Counted from the stretch's first letter, positions 33,846 through 43,201 are shown. The stretch is 64,000 bases of DNA from Natranaeroarchaeum aerophilus (GCF_023638055.1 NZ_JAKRVY010000001.1:186001-250000); one strand, 5' to 3'. Notes: generated from the sequence alone by a model not told the origin. Program-made: numbers and translations.

Positions 33846-34550
33846 TCAGAGCAGCGGTGACAGCAAAAGCATACTACTCAGCGCGACAACGGGGACGTCC
33901 AGTCGAGTCGCCGAAAGCGGTGGCAGGGTCGGGTTCCACGAGAAACATCGGGCCTGCATTGCGAGTGCCAGCCGATTTGCTCGCCGAAACGTTCGCGAAA
34001 CGCCGAGAATGCCGATCAGTTCGGCACGCCGCCGCAGACTCGCGTTCTCACCACCGCGTGCGGCGATGGCGTCGCGGATGCGCCGGAGATCGGACTGGAG
34101 CACCGGCAGGAACCGGAAGATCAGTGAGACACCGATCCCGAGAACGACGCCCGGGCGTCCGGGCACCGCCCACTGAATCGCCGCCCGCGACTCTCTCGGT
34201 GCGGTCGTCACCACGTATGCGGTACTGACCAGTAGTATCAGGACGACTCGATAGCTCGCGAGGGCAGTCACGAGGCCATCCCCGATGTCGAGCCACGGCG
34301 GGCCGAGGGTGGCGGCAGCTAGCAGCGGCGCAAACGCCAGCAGTACGAGTGGCACCCGGATCGACCACAGTGCCCGAAGCGGTGACACGCGAGCGGTAGC
34401 GAGAACGGCAAGCGCCAGAACGGACAGTACGGCCATCCCCGACATGGTAGTGTGGGCGAACGCGGCAACAGCGAAAGCGATCTGAAAGCCGAGTTTCGCG
34501 CGGGCGTCCAGCCGGTGGCCGACCGTCGTCCCCGGTTCGTAGGTCAACAT
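33846..34550 (-). CDS. bioN: ECF transporter T component (EcfT/BioN)
   Basis: The 234-residue membrane protein has about five helices and a cytoplasmic coupling region with the arginine-rich motif RAELIGILGVSRTFRRANRL near its end, equivalent to the Ala-Arg-Gly signatures that contact the ATPase. ARG in IAARGGENAS is the other. It transmits ATP-driven motion to the BioY substrate-binding subunit. The ATG at 34550 follows the ATPase stop by 10 bases. Confidence 0.85.
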   Translation of the reverse strand: MLTYEPGTTVGHRLDARAKLGFQIAFAVAAFAHTTMSGMAVLSVLALAVLATARVSPLRALWSIRVPLVLLAFAPLLAAATLGPPWLDIGDGLVTALASYRVVLILLVSTAYVVTTAPRESRAAIQWAVPGRPGVVLGIGVSLIFRFLPVLQSDLRRIRDAIAARGGENASLRRRAELIGILGVSRTFRRANRLALAMQARCFSWNPTLPPLSATRLDVPVVALSSMLLLSPLL

Positions 34551-34560
34551 CGTCGGCGAC

Positions 34561-35277
34561 TCACCGCCTGTTCGATGCCGCTGGTATCCGAATACCGATG
34601 CCGTCGAGCGCTGCTTCCACCGATTCCGGGGTGGTATCGACCGCGACCGTTCCGTCGACCAGCGCGACCACACGGTCGGCGAGGTCGAGCACGTCCCGCA
34701 GGTCGTGGGTGACCACGACGACGCCGGTTCCGCTTTCACCCAGTGCCGCTAGCTTCTCCAGTACGGACTGGCGCGCTGGTTCGTCGAGGCCGGTAAACGG
34801 TTCGTCGAGGACCAGATGGTCGGGTTCCATCGCGAGCGCACCGGCGATGGCGACTCGCTCCTGTTCGCCACCGGAGAGCTGGTCGATCCGCTCCTCGCCT
34901 CGGCCACCCATCCCGACCGCATCGAGCGCCTCGCTCACCCGACGATCGATCTCGTCACGATCTAGCCCGAGGTTCTCCGGCCCGAATGCGACGTCTGTCC
35001 CGACCGTTGTGGCCACAAACTGGTCGCGCGGGGACTGAAACACCATCCCGACGCGCTGGCGCGCACGGAGCAAATCGTCCTCGACTGGCGTTCCGTCCAC
35101 CGTCACCTTGCCCGCATCAGGCGTCAAGAGCCCGTTGAACTGACGAACCAGCGTCGTCTTGCCCGATCCGTTCGCCCCCGCCAGTACGACGAACTCGCCG
35201 TCGCCGATCCGGAGCGAAATCCCGTCGAGTACTCGAACGTCCCCGTACTCGAAGACGAGGTCGGTGGTTTCTATCAT
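34561..35277 (-). CDS. bioM: ECF transporter ATPase (EcfA/BioM)
   Basis: A 238-residue ABC ATPase: Walker A LAGANGSGKTTLVRQ, Q-loop VFQSPRDQFVATTV, signature QLSGGEQERVAIAG, Walker B HLVLDEPFTGLD and H-loop VVVVTHDLRD. The SPRDQ stretch after the Q-loop is typical of energy-coupling-factor ATPases. Only one ATPase gene is present, so it must act as a homodimer, as in BioMNY systems. The ATG at 35277 lies 11 bases after the bioY stop; a longer open frame upstream (to 35703) is a shadow of bioY. Confidence 0.92.
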   Translation of the reverse strand: MIETTDLVFEYGDVRVLDGISLRIGDGEFVVLAGANGSGKTTLVRQFNGLLTPDAGKVTVDGTPVEDDLLRARQRVGMVFQSPRDQFVATTVGTDVAFGPENLGLDRDEIDRRVSEALDAVGMGGRGEERIDQLSGGEQERVAIAGALAMEPDHLVLDEPFTGLDEPARQSVLEKLAALGESGTGVVVVTHDLRDVLDLADRVVALVDGTVAVDTTPESVEAALDGIGIRIPAASNRR

Positions 35278-35288
35278 TCTGGGTGATC

Positions 35289-35891
35289 CTACTGCCCGAT
35301 TCCCTGCGGCGGCCAGTCCACGACGTGCCCGCTCTGGGCGATAGCGACCGCGGCGGCGATTTTGGCTGCCTCGCCGGGGAAGAAGACGACGGCACCGCCG
35401 ATCAGGGCTTCCACGAGGCTCAGTTCCAGGACGACCATCAGGCCGACGATCCCGAGTGCATAGATGATCGCAGCTCCGGCGACGAGGCTGCCGATCAGTC
35501 GGGAGTGGCTCAGCGACGAGGGATCGCCCATTCCGGTATGCCCGTACGCCAGGAGTCCGATCACGACGACTGCGATCGGAAACGAGAACAGGTAACCCGC
35601 GGAGGAGCCAAAGAGATGGCCGATCCCCGCCTGCCCGTGTGCGAAGACTGGTGCACCGACGCCCCCGGCGACGAGATATAGTACCATCGAGAGGCCGCCC
35701 CACTTTGCGCCGAGGAACACTCCGACGAGAAAGATGCCGAGGATCTGTAGCGTAATCGGTTCAGGCGACCAGGGGTACGGCAGCGCCAGATACGCCAGTA
35801 CGCCAGTTAACGCCGCCATCAGTGCTGCGCCGGCGATCCCAACGACTATTTCGCCGTCGACGAGATCAACCTGTTGTCCAGTGTCGTTCAT
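35289..35891 (-). CDS. bioY: Biotin transporter substrate-binding subunit BioY
   Basis: The 200-residue S component has six predicted helices and BioY hallmarks: LPYPWSPEPITLQILGIFLV, VYLVAGGVGAPVFAHGQAG-like sequence with the conserved glycines, and SAGYLFSFPIA. It binds biotin from outside and delivers it with the following ATPase and T component. First gene of a bioY-bioM-bioN operon, so the cell probably depends at least partly on biotin uptake. Confidence 0.92.
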   Translation of the reverse strand: MNDTGQQVDLVDGEIVVGIAGAALMAALTGVLAYLALPYPWSPEPITLQILGIFLVGVFLGAKWGGLSMVLYLVAGGVGAPVFAHGQAGIGHLFGSSAGYLFSFPIAVVVIGLLAYGHTGMGDPSSLSHSRLIGSLVAGAAIIYALGIVGLMVVLELSLVEALIGGAVVFFPGEAAKIAAAVAIAQSGHVVDWPPQGIGQ

Positions 35892-35989
35892 GTCCGATCG
35901 GTCCCCGTCAACCCTCTTGAATATATTGGTTTACAAACTTCCAGCCGGACAAGCTTTTATACCGCCTCCTGTTGATACACTGCGTACTG

Positions 35990-36592
35990 ATGGACGAGAA
36001 GACCGAAGAGCTCCGTGATATCTTCATCGACGTGACCGACGAAGAGACCGTGACGGAGGCACAGGAAGACACCCGCGGATCGATCACCGATGTTGATAAC
36101 GAGGCTGTCCGTGAACGTATCGAGGGCGTCATCGAGAGTATGCAGGAGCGCTACGAGTTCGAGACGGACCTCTCCGACGAGCAGTACTGCGAGATCGTCG
36201 ACGGCTTCTACGCCGACGAATCGGACGCCGAGATTGCCCGCGACATCGACGAATCGCGTACGACAGTGGTTCGCGCTCGACTCGACCTCCACCTGATCCA
36301 CGAGAGAGATCTGGATGCACCGTTCGACCTCGACGAATTCCGCCGCCACCTCACCGAGGATCCGGCGACGGCAGACCTCTCCGAGGAGTTCGATGTCAGC
36401 GAGTCGACCGTCCGGCGCTATCGTCGAATTATCGCCGCACAGAACGAATCCCGGCAGGCCAACGACAGGTATCGGGACGAACTTGACAGTATCATCGGCG
36501 AGGCCGATCTCTCGACACACATGACCGGTGACGTCCAGGAGGACGGCCTCGACGACGCCACGGAGGGAATGGAGACAGACGTCTCTTTCTAA
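35990..36592 (+). CDS. Haloarchaeal HTH protein (conditioned-medium-induced-like)
   Basis: The 200-residue acidic protein contains two helix-turn-helix-like segments: SDAEIARDIDESRTTVVRAR and TADLSEEFDVSESTVRRYRR. It resembles a haloarchaeal protein annotated as conditioned medium-induced protein 4, though I cannot check this. The dual HTH suggests DNA binding. The ATG at 35990 is preferred to 35972, because a TATA-like tttataccg lies at about 35955-35963. It is divergent from bioY, sharing a ~100-bp promoter region. Confidence 0.75.
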   Translation: MDEKTEELRDIFIDVTDEETVTEAQEDTRGSITDVDNEAVRERIEGVIESMQERYEFETDLSDEQYCEIVDGFYADESDAEIARDIDESRTTVVRARLDLHLIHERDLDAPFDLDEFRRHLTEDPATADLSEEFDVSESTVRRYRRIIAAQNESRQANDRYRDELDSIIGEADLSTHMTGDVQEDGLDDATEGMETDVSF

Positions 36593-36708
36593 CGCACCGC
36601 CGGTCTTCTCGTATTGGCCCTGAACTCCCTGCCTCCAGTTTCCGCCGCTGCCGATCGGCACACCACGATAGTCCGGCAGTTTATATTTCATCACGAGCCA
36701 CCGCCGCT

Positions 36709-37374
36709 ATGGCTCTGCACGCCTTCAGCGACCTCCGGCGAGTCGCGTTCTGCCCGCGTCAACTATACTACGCACGGCGGGACGAGGACCGTTCGCCGCC
36801 ACCCGACGTGGAGCGTCGCCGCGCTCTCGCGTACCGCTACGACGAGCTGATCGACGCCGACAATGGGACGCTATCCGATCTCCACATCGACATCTCGCCT
36901 CTCACCTTTCGCCGAAACCTCCGGCGAACTCGCGAGCGAATCGACCGCTTCGATGCCCTCGTCGATCCTTCTCACCGGGACGTCCTGCTGACCGGGCGGG
37001 AGTGTCGCGGGGTCGTCCACAAGTGCCTCGACGACCCGCCAGTCCCCTCGCTCGTCGCCACGGGAACGCCACCGAAACAGGGCGTCTGGGAGCCACAGTC
37101 GGTCCACGCCGTCGCGGCTGCCAAAGCCCTCGCGTGGGAACGGAAACGACCAGTCGAGCGCGCGTATGTCGAGTATCCGACTCACGGCATCGTCCGATCG
37201 GTGTCGATCGACGGCCGCCGGAAGGCACAGTACCGTGACGCGATCCGAACTGTCGAGTCACTCGGCACTCCACCGCCCCGCCTACAGAACGATACGAAGT
37301 GTTCCGCCTGTGAGTACAGCGAGCAGTGCGGCGTCGAGACGCGCACGCTTCGATCGCTGCTGGGATTCGGGTAG
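36709..37374 (+). CDS. Solo Cas4-like RecB-family nuclease
   Basis: The 221-residue protein has the Cas4/Dna2-type Fe-S cysteine layout: an early FCPRQLYY and a late CSACEYSEQC. Between them lies a PD-(D/E)XK-type core (VHKCLDDPPVPSLVATGTPP, VHAVAAAKALAWE, ERAYVEYPTHG), with the expected D/E and K residues only partly preserved. There is no CRISPR array or other cas gene nearby, so it is one of the solo Cas4 homologues common in haloarchaea, probably in DNA end processing. A TATA-like ttatattt lies about 25 bases upstream. Confidence 0.75.
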   Translation: MALHAFSDLRRVAFCPRQLYYARRDEDRSPPPDVERRRALAYRYDELIDADNGTLSDLHIDISPLTFRRNLRRTRERIDRFDALVDPSHRDVLLTGRECRGVVHKCLDDPPVPSLVATGTPPKQGVWEPQSVHAVAAAKALAWERKRPVERAYVEYPTHGIVRSVSIDGRRKAQYRDAIRTVESLGTPPPRLQNDTKCSACEYSEQCGVETRTLRSLLGFG

Positions 37375-37418
37375 AAGTATCCGGCTATGGACAATCGCGC
37401 GTCGAATGGCGGGTCGAC

Positions 37419-38006
37419 TCAGTGCTCGCCCAGCCACGCTTCGATCTCGTTGCCCAGCGCGCCACGGCGATGGATCTCCCCGCTTTCGACGTCGACGACA
37501 GTGCTTTCGACGCCGCCCGTCTTCCCCCCGTCGAGGACGACGCTCGCGGCGTCCCTGATCTCGGTGTCGACCTCCGCGACGCGGCGGGCGCTCGGGCGAC
37601 CGCTCACGTTCGCGCTCGTCGCGGTGATCGGCCCGGTTCGCTCCAGCAGGGCCAGTGCCAGATCGTGATCCGGCACTCGAACGCCGACACGATCACTCCC
37701 CGCTGTCAGTACATCCGGCACCATCTCACGACGCTCACACAGGACCGTGACCGGCCCGGGAAGAAACTCGCGCATGAACGCCCGCTCGCGCTCGGTCGCA
37801 TCCACGTATTCCGCTGCCGTGTCGACTTCTGGGACGCCCAGTGAAACCGGCTTTGACCACTCGCGGCCTTTCGTTTCGAACACTCGCTCGACGGCGTCTG
37901 GATCCAGCGCGTCCGCGGCCAGCCCGTACACCGTCTCTGTAGGGTAGACGACGAGCTCCCCGTCCCGGATCGCAGCTGCTGCGCGGTCGAGATCGGTCAT
38001 CAGCAT
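37419..38006 (-). CDS. L-threonylcarbamoyladenylate synthase (Sua5/YwlC)
   Basis: The 195-residue YrdC-fold enzyme makes threonylcarbamoyl-AMP for the universal t6A37 modification of ANN-decoding tRNAs. Motifs: VVYPTETVYGLAADA, FETKGREWSKPVSLG, FLPGPVTVLC and TSANVSGRPS. It lacks the extra C-terminal Sua5 domain, so it is the short form. The start at 38006 or 38000 (MTDLDRAA) cannot be separated. Confidence 0.9.
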   Translation of the reverse strand: MLMTDLDRAAAAIRDGELVVYPTETVYGLAADALDPDAVERVFETKGREWSKPVSLGVPEVDTAAEYVDATERERAFMREFLPGPVTVLCERREMVPDVLTAGSDRVGVRVPDHDLALALLERTGPITATSANVSGRPSARRVAEVDTEIRDAASVVLDGGKTGGVESTVVDVESGEIHRRGALGNEIEAWLGEH

Positions 38007-38047
38007 CCCTTGGATGCTCCGTCGAAAAAACGTACCGTCTCGCTGAG

Positions 38048-38689
38048 CTACTCGGCCGATTCGATGGTGCTTGCGATTTCCTGGTAGAAGTCCTCGCCTT
38101 GCTGCGGTGTCAGCAGCTCGTCGTTGACTATAACTGTCGGCGTCGAGTTAACACCACGATCCTGCCCTGCGTCACTACTTGCTTCGATCACCGGCAGGTA
38201 GGTCAGATCCTCCGCAGCGTTACGGACGATGTCACCGTCGGCACCAACTTCCTCGGCGACCGATTCAACGGTGTCGAACGAGTACTCGTCCTGATATGGA
38301 TAGATCGCTTCTGCGAACGCGAAGAACGCCTCGTCGTCTTCGGTATCCTGCACCGCTCTGGCAGCGCTCGGGATCTGATACGACCAGGTTTCGTTAACCA
38401 CCGGTAGATCATGGTGTTCGTACCTGATCCGGTCGGACTCGATGAATTCCGTTTTGATCTCCGGATAGACGGACAGTTTATATCCTTGGCAGCCAGGACA
38501 ACTGAAGTCCTCGTAGACTGCTACGGTTACGTCCGCGTCCGGATCGCCCTGTACCGGCGTTGGTAACTCCTCGACCGTTTCCCCATCCGCAGCGAGGCCG
38601 TCCTCGTCGCCCAGACAGCCCGCAACTGCACCGGCGACTCCTGTCGCTGTGAGTGCCATGAACCGTCGCCTCGACTGTTTCGTGTTCAT
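38048..38689 (-). CDS. DsbA-like thioredoxin-fold lipoprotein
   Basis: The 213-residue protein starts with a Tat lipoprotein signal (SRRRFMALTATGVAGAVAGC) and carries a DsbA/thioredoxin_4 fold with active site FSCPGC. It also has the partner cis-proline region NSTPTVIVND and DLPVVNETW. It should form or isomerise disulfides, or reduce partners, outside the cell. It is divergent from the phosphohexomutase gene and 42 bases from sua5. Confidence 0.88.
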   Translation of the reverse strand: MNTKQSRRRFMALTATGVAGAVAGCLGDEDGLAADGETVEELPTPVQGDPDADVTVAVYEDFSCPGCQGYKLSVYPEIKTEFIESDRIRYEHHDLPVVNETWSYQIPSAARAVQDTEDDEAFFAFAEAIYPYQDEYSFDTVESVAEEVGADGDIVRNAAEDLTYLPVIEASSDAGQDRGVNSTPTVIVNDELLTPQQGEDFYQEIASTIESAE

Positions 38690-38810
38690 ATACTGGTCGT
38701 TAGTAACCTGCGTTCATCAACCATTCGGGTCCAGCATTGCGCGACGCGAACGCTGTATCGCTGTCGCGGTGCGGAACGGCTTTGAGTATCGCTTACGCAC
38801 GTGCAGGTAT

Positions 38811-40169
38811 ATGGAAGTGTTCGGGTCGAGCGGAACGCGCGGGATCGTCAACGAGTCGTTGACGCCTTCGTTTGCGATGGAAGTCGCACAGGCCGCTGGA
38901 TCGGTCTGGAACGACGATCGGGTCGGGATTGCCCGCGATACACGGGTTACCGGCGAGATGATCGCCGACGCGGTCGCCAGCGGACTGGCAAGCGTCGGGA
39001 CCGACATCGACCGGCTCGGCGTCACGCCGACACCGGCGGCGCAGGCCTACGCTGAGCGAGCCGGTATTCCGGTCGTCATCGTCACCGCGTCGCACAACCC
39101 GCCGGAGTTCAATGGTATCAAACTCGTCGGCTCCGACGGTGTTGGCCTCTCGGTCGACGAACTCGAACGTATCGAGGAGGTGTTCTTGGCGGACGCCTCG
39201 GACACGACAGCATGGAACGAGGTCGGACAATCTAGACGTGTCGAGACGGCAAACGACGACTATCTCGACGAACTGCTCGATGTCGTCGATGTCGACCGGA
39301 TCGCCGGGGGCAATCTAACTGTGGCGCTCGACCCTGGGCATGGTGCGGCCTCCCTCACGAGCCCCCAGTTCTTCCGTGCGCTCGGGTGTGACGTCGTGAC
39401 AGTCAACGCCCAGCCAGATGGGCACTTTCCGGGCCGTGATCCCGAACCGATCCCCGAGAACCTCGACGATCTCGGGAGACTCGTCCGGGCGACCGACGCT
39501 GATCTGGGGATCGCCCACGACGGCGACGGCGACCGTGCGGTCTTCTTCGACGAGACCGGCGAGTACATGGAGGGGGACGCGACACTGGCTGCGCTGGTCG
39601 CCGCCGAACTCGATCCGGACGAGACGACGGTCTCCGCGGTCAACGTCTCCCAGCGGCTCGTCGATGCAGTATCTGCGGCCGACGCCGAACTCGAACTGAC
39701 GCCGATCGGCAGTACGTATATCGTCAGTCGGATCCGCGAACTCCAGAAACAGGGCATCTCCGTTCCGATCGCGGGCGAGGGGAATGGTGGGCTCTTCTTC
39801 CCGCGATATCGGCTCGCCCGTGACGGCGCGTTCACCGCCGCGCGGTTTCTCGAACTCGTCGCCAGCCGCAACGCCAGCGAGATCGTCGCACCGTACTCGG
39901 GCTATTACAACGTCCGCGTCAACCTCACGTACGAGGACCGAACCGAGCGCGACGCGATGCTCGATGCCGCAGCCGAGTGGGCCAGAGATGTGGACGCCGA
40001 GCTTTCGACACAGGACGGCATCAGACTCGACTACGGGGACGCATGGGTTCTCACCAGGCCAAGCGGAACGGAACCGTTGATCCGACTGTATGCGGAAGCA
40101 GGTAGCGAGCAACGAGCACAGGAGCTGGTCGACCACGTCCGGGAGGCCCTCGAAAGCGGTCGGCAGTGA
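38811..40169 (+). CDS. Phosphoglucosamine/phosphomannomutase family enzyme (GlmM-like)
   Basis: A 452-residue alpha-D-phosphohexomutase. It has the start MEVFGSSGTRGIVNE, the phospho-serine loop VTASHNPPEFNG (Ser94), the Mg loop AHDGDGDRAVF, the sugar loop GEGNGGLFFP and the phosphate loop RPSGTEPLIR. The enzyme isomerises hexose-1- and 6-phosphates; glucosamine, glucose or mannose forms cannot be distinguished by eye. The ATG at 38811 is decisive because the family begins at FGSSGTRG; the open frame upstream covers the DsbA signal region in another frame. Confidence 0.9.
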   Translation: MEVFGSSGTRGIVNESLTPSFAMEVAQAAGSVWNDDRVGIARDTRVTGEMIADAVASGLASVGTDIDRLGVTPTPAAQAYAERAGIPVVIVTASHNPPEFNGIKLVGSDGVGLSVDELERIEEVFLADASDTTAWNEVGQSRRVETANDDYLDELLDVVDVDRIAGGNLTVALDPGHGAASLTSPQFFRALGCDVVTVNAQPDGHFPGRDPEPIPENLDDLGRLVRATDADLGIAHDGDGDRAVFFDETGEYMEGDATLAALVAAELDPDETTVSAVNVSQRLVDAVSAADAELELTPIGSTYIVSRIRELQKQGISVPIAGEGNGGLFFPRYRLARDGAFTAARFLELVASRNASEIVAPYSGYYNVRVNLTYEDRTERDAMLDAAAEWARDVDAELSTQDGIRLDYGDAWVLTRPSGTEPLIRLYAEAGSEQRAQELVDHVREALESGRQ

Positions 40170-40186
40170 GTGGTCGTCGGTCTAAA

Positions 40187-41323
40187 TCAGGTCTCCGGTA
40201 GAGCGTCGAGTCGTTTCTGTAGTGTCTCTTTTTCCGTTCGGAGCTGTTCGAGTTCCCGCTTGACTCCCCCCGACGCGAGTCGCTCACGGGTCCGCTCGTT
40301 GAGTTCGTCGACCGCGACCGCCGCGTTGCGCAGGCGCTCGAACGACGCCTCGTCCCGCGTCAGTCGCTGGACTTCGCGGAGCGCTGCGACCGTCGAATCG
40401 GGTGCGAACCGCCCGACGACGCGGCGCAGCTCGTCGGCTCGCCAGCGGACAGTCTCGGCCGGTTCGGGCGGCCACACGAGCGTCAGCGGTTCGGCATCGA
40501 GCCGATCCAGATAGGTCCGCTGTGTGGCGATCTTCCGTTTGAGCGCGTCGGCGTCGTCGGCGTAGTGGACGAGTTTAGAGTGTGAGTAGTCGGCGTACTC
40601 CAGCAGGGTCGGCACCGACTCGGTCCCGTCGGGACTGTCCTTGACGTACTCCAGCAACTCCTCGGGCGGTCGCGGCAGCGGCACGAGCGGGAACTGCTTC
40701 GTCCGCTCGACGAACTCTAGAAAATCGCGAGCACTCGTCTCGCTTCGGTATTCGCGAAACGCCTCACGAACTCCCTCGTTGTAGCGTTCGATCGGCTCGC
40801 GGAGACGTTCGACCGGCGCGTCCAGATCCGCTTTACCCAGTTCCAGCGTCCGCTCGACCTCCACTATTTCCTCCTCGATCTGATTGATCCGATCGACTGC
40901 ATCGAGGCGTGCCTCATGATACTCCTCCTGGGCCTCGTTCCGGTTCTCGATTAGCTCTACGAGATCGGTGACGCCGTCCAGTCGCTCCCGTGCGCGGGCA
41001 AAATCACCCTCGTTGAGCCGTCGCTTGTCGACGATATCGAGCGACTCCTCGAACACGTCCCGTCGCGGGAGCCCGTCCGGCAGGTTCTCGACGAACGTGG
41101 AGTACTGGCCCCGAAACTGGACGTAGGATTTGAAATCACCCGTGCCGGTCGCGTCGTCGGCGTACCGGTCGAGGATCCGGTGTGCGTCCCGATATGCGTC
41201 GACGGCTTGCTCGACCTCGCTCTCTCCGATTCTCTCTAGCTCCTCGCGAAGCCGGTGTAGCTCGTCGTGGGCGTCGTCGAGCGCGTCGACCGACTCGAAC
41301 TCCTTGGCGGTGTGTTCGTTCAT
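40187..41323 (-). CDS. Haloarchaeal coiled-coil protein, unknown
   Basis: The 378-residue acidic protein is mostly alpha-helical with heptad-rich segments at both ends (DDAHDELHRLREELERIG and RELEQLRTEKETLQKRLDAL) and in the middle. There is no membrane segment or enzyme motif. It lies 15 bases downstream of hisI on the same strand and probably shares its transcript. Haloarchaeal-specific as far as I can tell; function unknown. Confidence 0.75.
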   Translation of the reverse strand: MNEHTAKEFESVDALDDAHDELHRLREELERIGESEVEQAVDAYRDAHRILDRYADDATGTGDFKSYVQFRGQYSTFVENLPDGLPRRDVFEESLDIVDKRRLNEGDFARARERLDGVTDLVELIENRNEAQEEYHEARLDAVDRINQIEEEIVEVERTLELGKADLDAPVERLREPIERYNEGVREAFREYRSETSARDFLEFVERTKQFPLVPLPRPPEELLEYVKDSPDGTESVPTLLEYADYSHSKLVHYADDADALKRKIATQRTYLDRLDAEPLTLVWPPEPAETVRWRADELRRVVGRFAPDSTVAALREVQRLTRDEASFERLRNAAVAVDELNERTRERLASGGVKRELEQLRTEKETLQKRLDALPET

Positions 41324-41338
41324 CTGTTTCTCCGCTGA

Positions 41339-41716
41339 TTACTCGTAGACACTGTCGGGATCGAACACCTTTTCGCCGACGATCTCGCCGTCGATGGTCC
41401 GGTGGAAACAGGAGTCGTAGCCGGTGTGACAGGCCCCGCCCTCCTGTTGGATCCGGTAGACGATGGCGTCGCCATCACAGTCGACGAGGATCTCCTCGAC
41501 GTGCTGGACGTGGCCACTAGATGCGCCTTTCTCCCAGAGTTCGTCGCGACTCCGCGAATAATAATGGGCGCGGTCGGTTTCACGTGTCCGATCGACGGCC
41601 TCGCGGGTGGCGTAGGCGAGCATCAGGATCTCGCCGGTGTCGGCGTCCTGTGCCACCGCCGGGATCAGCCCGTCGTCGCCGAAATCAAGCTCGACGTCCG
41701 CACGTGTCTCGCTCAT
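41339..41716 (-). CDS. hisI: Phosphoribosyl-AMP cyclohydrolase
   Basis: The 125-residue enzyme opens the adenine ring in the third step of histidine synthesis. Motifs: [38 protein letters not shown], a [11 protein letters not shown] segment with Mg/Zn ligands, and [11 protein letters not shown] with the zinc cysteines. It is a stand-alone HisI without the HisE domain, as usual for archaea. No other his gene is nearby. Confidence 0.94.
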   Translation of the reverse strand: MSETRADVELDFGDDGLIPAVAQDADTGEILMLAYATREAVDRTRETDRAHYYSRSRDELWEKGASSGHVQHVEEILVDCDGDAIVYRIQQEGGACHTGYDSCFHRTIDGEIVGEKVFDPDSVYE

Positions 41717-41791
41717 ACCCGGGAGAAAGCGGCTCCCGGTGGTAGGCTTTTTGGTCGGCGGGACGTCGCCCGCGGGATCCTCTGCTACCGG

Positions 41792-42841
41792 CTACACAAG
41801 CCCGAGCAGTTCCAGCAACCGGAAGAGCAGATCGCCGTACACCAGTGCGACAAGAAGTCCGAGGAAGATGGGGACGATGAACGGGACGCCCGGTGAGACC
41901 CACACCCAATCGCGCTCGACCAGCGTGTCCAGCCCGTCCCGGAGCTTCTCGGAAGTCGTCCCGTACGCCGATCCCTCAATGCTGTCGAGGAATGCGGCCG
42001 CACCCCACGGGTCGTCGTAGGTCGTCGATTCGGCATCCTCATTATCGGTGGACTCCTCGCCCTGGGCAATCTGCTCGGCAGCTGCCGATTCGCCGCCATC
42101 AGAAACGGCTTCTCCCTCCACAGTCACTGCGCCGTCGGTCGGCGGGTTCGGCTCGTCCGGAAGCGTCTCGGGATCCCGATACCGGTCTGGATCGTCGCGC
42201 AGGTCCGCGAGCGTCAGTCCGCGCCAGCGCAGATACATCCGTAAGGCGTCGAGATCGAGCCCGCTCCGGGTGAACCCCTCCTGGTCTTCCATCACCCGGC
42301 CGTGGGCGGTCGACAGATCCGACCAGTGGCGGACTCGCCCGACGAGCATCGCCGGTGCAAACCGACCCCGTGCGGCGTTGTACGCGGTCAGGGCAACTGG
42401 GAACGCGACCGCGACGAGCACGGCGTTGGTGAGGATGGTAAACGAGAAGACGCCTACATCGGTCTGGACCGCCGGATAGACGCTCGTTTCGACGTAGTAG
42501 GTGGGAAAGGCCGGAAACAGGATCCCAATCGTCATCAGTGCCTTTGCGTCCGCGCCGCCGAACCCGCCCATCCACCAGAATGCGTAGGACAGTGGGACGA
42601 CGATACCGAGGCTGATCGCTGTCGTGACGAGGAACAACTGCCAGTCGTAGCCGCCGATTCCGAACGCGTGCCAGCCGTCCCAGACCAGCAACAACAGGCC
42701 CAGAACGGCAAGCGGAAGCCATGTGACGTTCGGGACCCGTCGCGTCCGGATGTCGCGCCACGCGGCCCACGCGAACACGGGAACGGCGACGAGCCGCAGG
42801 AGATCGGTCGTCCCGGCAAAGACCGGACCGAGTTCGAGCAT
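41792..42841 (-). CDS. pibD: Type IV prepilin peptidase (PibD-type, A24)
   Basis: A membrane aspartyl protease cleaving class III signal peptides of archaellins and pilins. The two catalytic Asp motifs are WRDIRTRRVPN (first helix end) and GFGGADAKAL. About six helices are present. An unusual hydrophilic cytoplasmic insertion of about 130 residues (acidic and proline-rich, about 185-310) precedes the last helix (VPFIVPIFLGLLVALVYGDL). The ATG at 42841 (MLELGPVF) fits best; 42862 is seven codons upstream. No archaellum or pilus genes are adjacent. Confidence 0.87.
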   Translation of the reverse strand: MLELGPVFAGTTDLLRLVAVPVFAWAAWRDIRTRRVPNVTWLPLAVLGLLLLVWDGWHAFGIGGYDWQLFLVTTAISLGIVVPLSYAFWWMGGFGGADAKALMTIGILFPAFPTYYVETSVYPAVQTDVGVFSFTILTNAVLVAVAFPVALTAYNAARGRFAPAMLVGRVRHWSDLSTAHGRVMEDQEGFTRSGLDLDALRMYLRWRGLTLADLRDDPDRYRDPETLPDEPNPPTDGAVTVEGEAVSDGGESAAAEQIAQGEESTDNEDAESTTYDDPWGAAAFLDSIEGSAYGTTSEKLRDGLDTLVERDWVWVSPGVPFIVPIFLGLLVALVYGDLLFRLLELLGLV

Positions 42842-42889
42842 GTCCCGTACGCTGTGGGGCACCGAGTTATAAATTCCGGCTCCTGTTGC

Positions 42890-43201
42890 TCAGCCACTCC
42901 TGGACGTCTCTCCGTCCCCACTCGGACCGCTCCGATAGACCGCGTAGAGAATAAGCATCGCAATCAGGAAGTCGAAGCCGTGTTCGACGAGGTGGTGTGC
43001 TGTCATCGGGACGACGCCGAGGACCGTGCCCAGCCCGACGACCGAACGTGCGACGAGCAGGCCGAGCACTACCGTGATCAACAAATATCTCGGTGTCCGC
43101 CGACGCGAATAAGCGACGACGCCAGCGAGAAAGAGCGCTGTCGTTCCTACCACTGCGAGAATAATGATACCGACGAGCACCGGCGCAAGCTGTGGATCCA
43201 T
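42890..43201 (-). CDS. Small membrane protein, unknown
   Basis: From the ATG at 43201 the product is 103 residues with three hydrophobic segments (PVLVGIIILAVVGTTALFLA, YLLITVVLGLLVARSVVGLG, HGFDFLIAMLILYAVYR). Longer frames reach 43270 or 43405 but add sequence without membrane character and would overlap the divergent regulator promoter. It is divergent from the HTH gene at 43393, and the pair may be a regulator with its target. Function unknown. Confidence 0.6.
   Translation of the reverse strand: MDPQLAPVLVGIIILAVVGTTALFLAGVVAYSRRRTPRYLLITVVLGLLVARSVVGLGTVLGVVPMTAHHLVEHGFDFLIAMLILYAVYRSGPSGDGETSRSG

Noticed and set aside
31900-34176. 758-residue open frame on the plus strand
   Set aside because: It is antisense to the HdrD-like gene and to part of ecfT; its length follows from GC-rich codon bias and the sequence has no domain.
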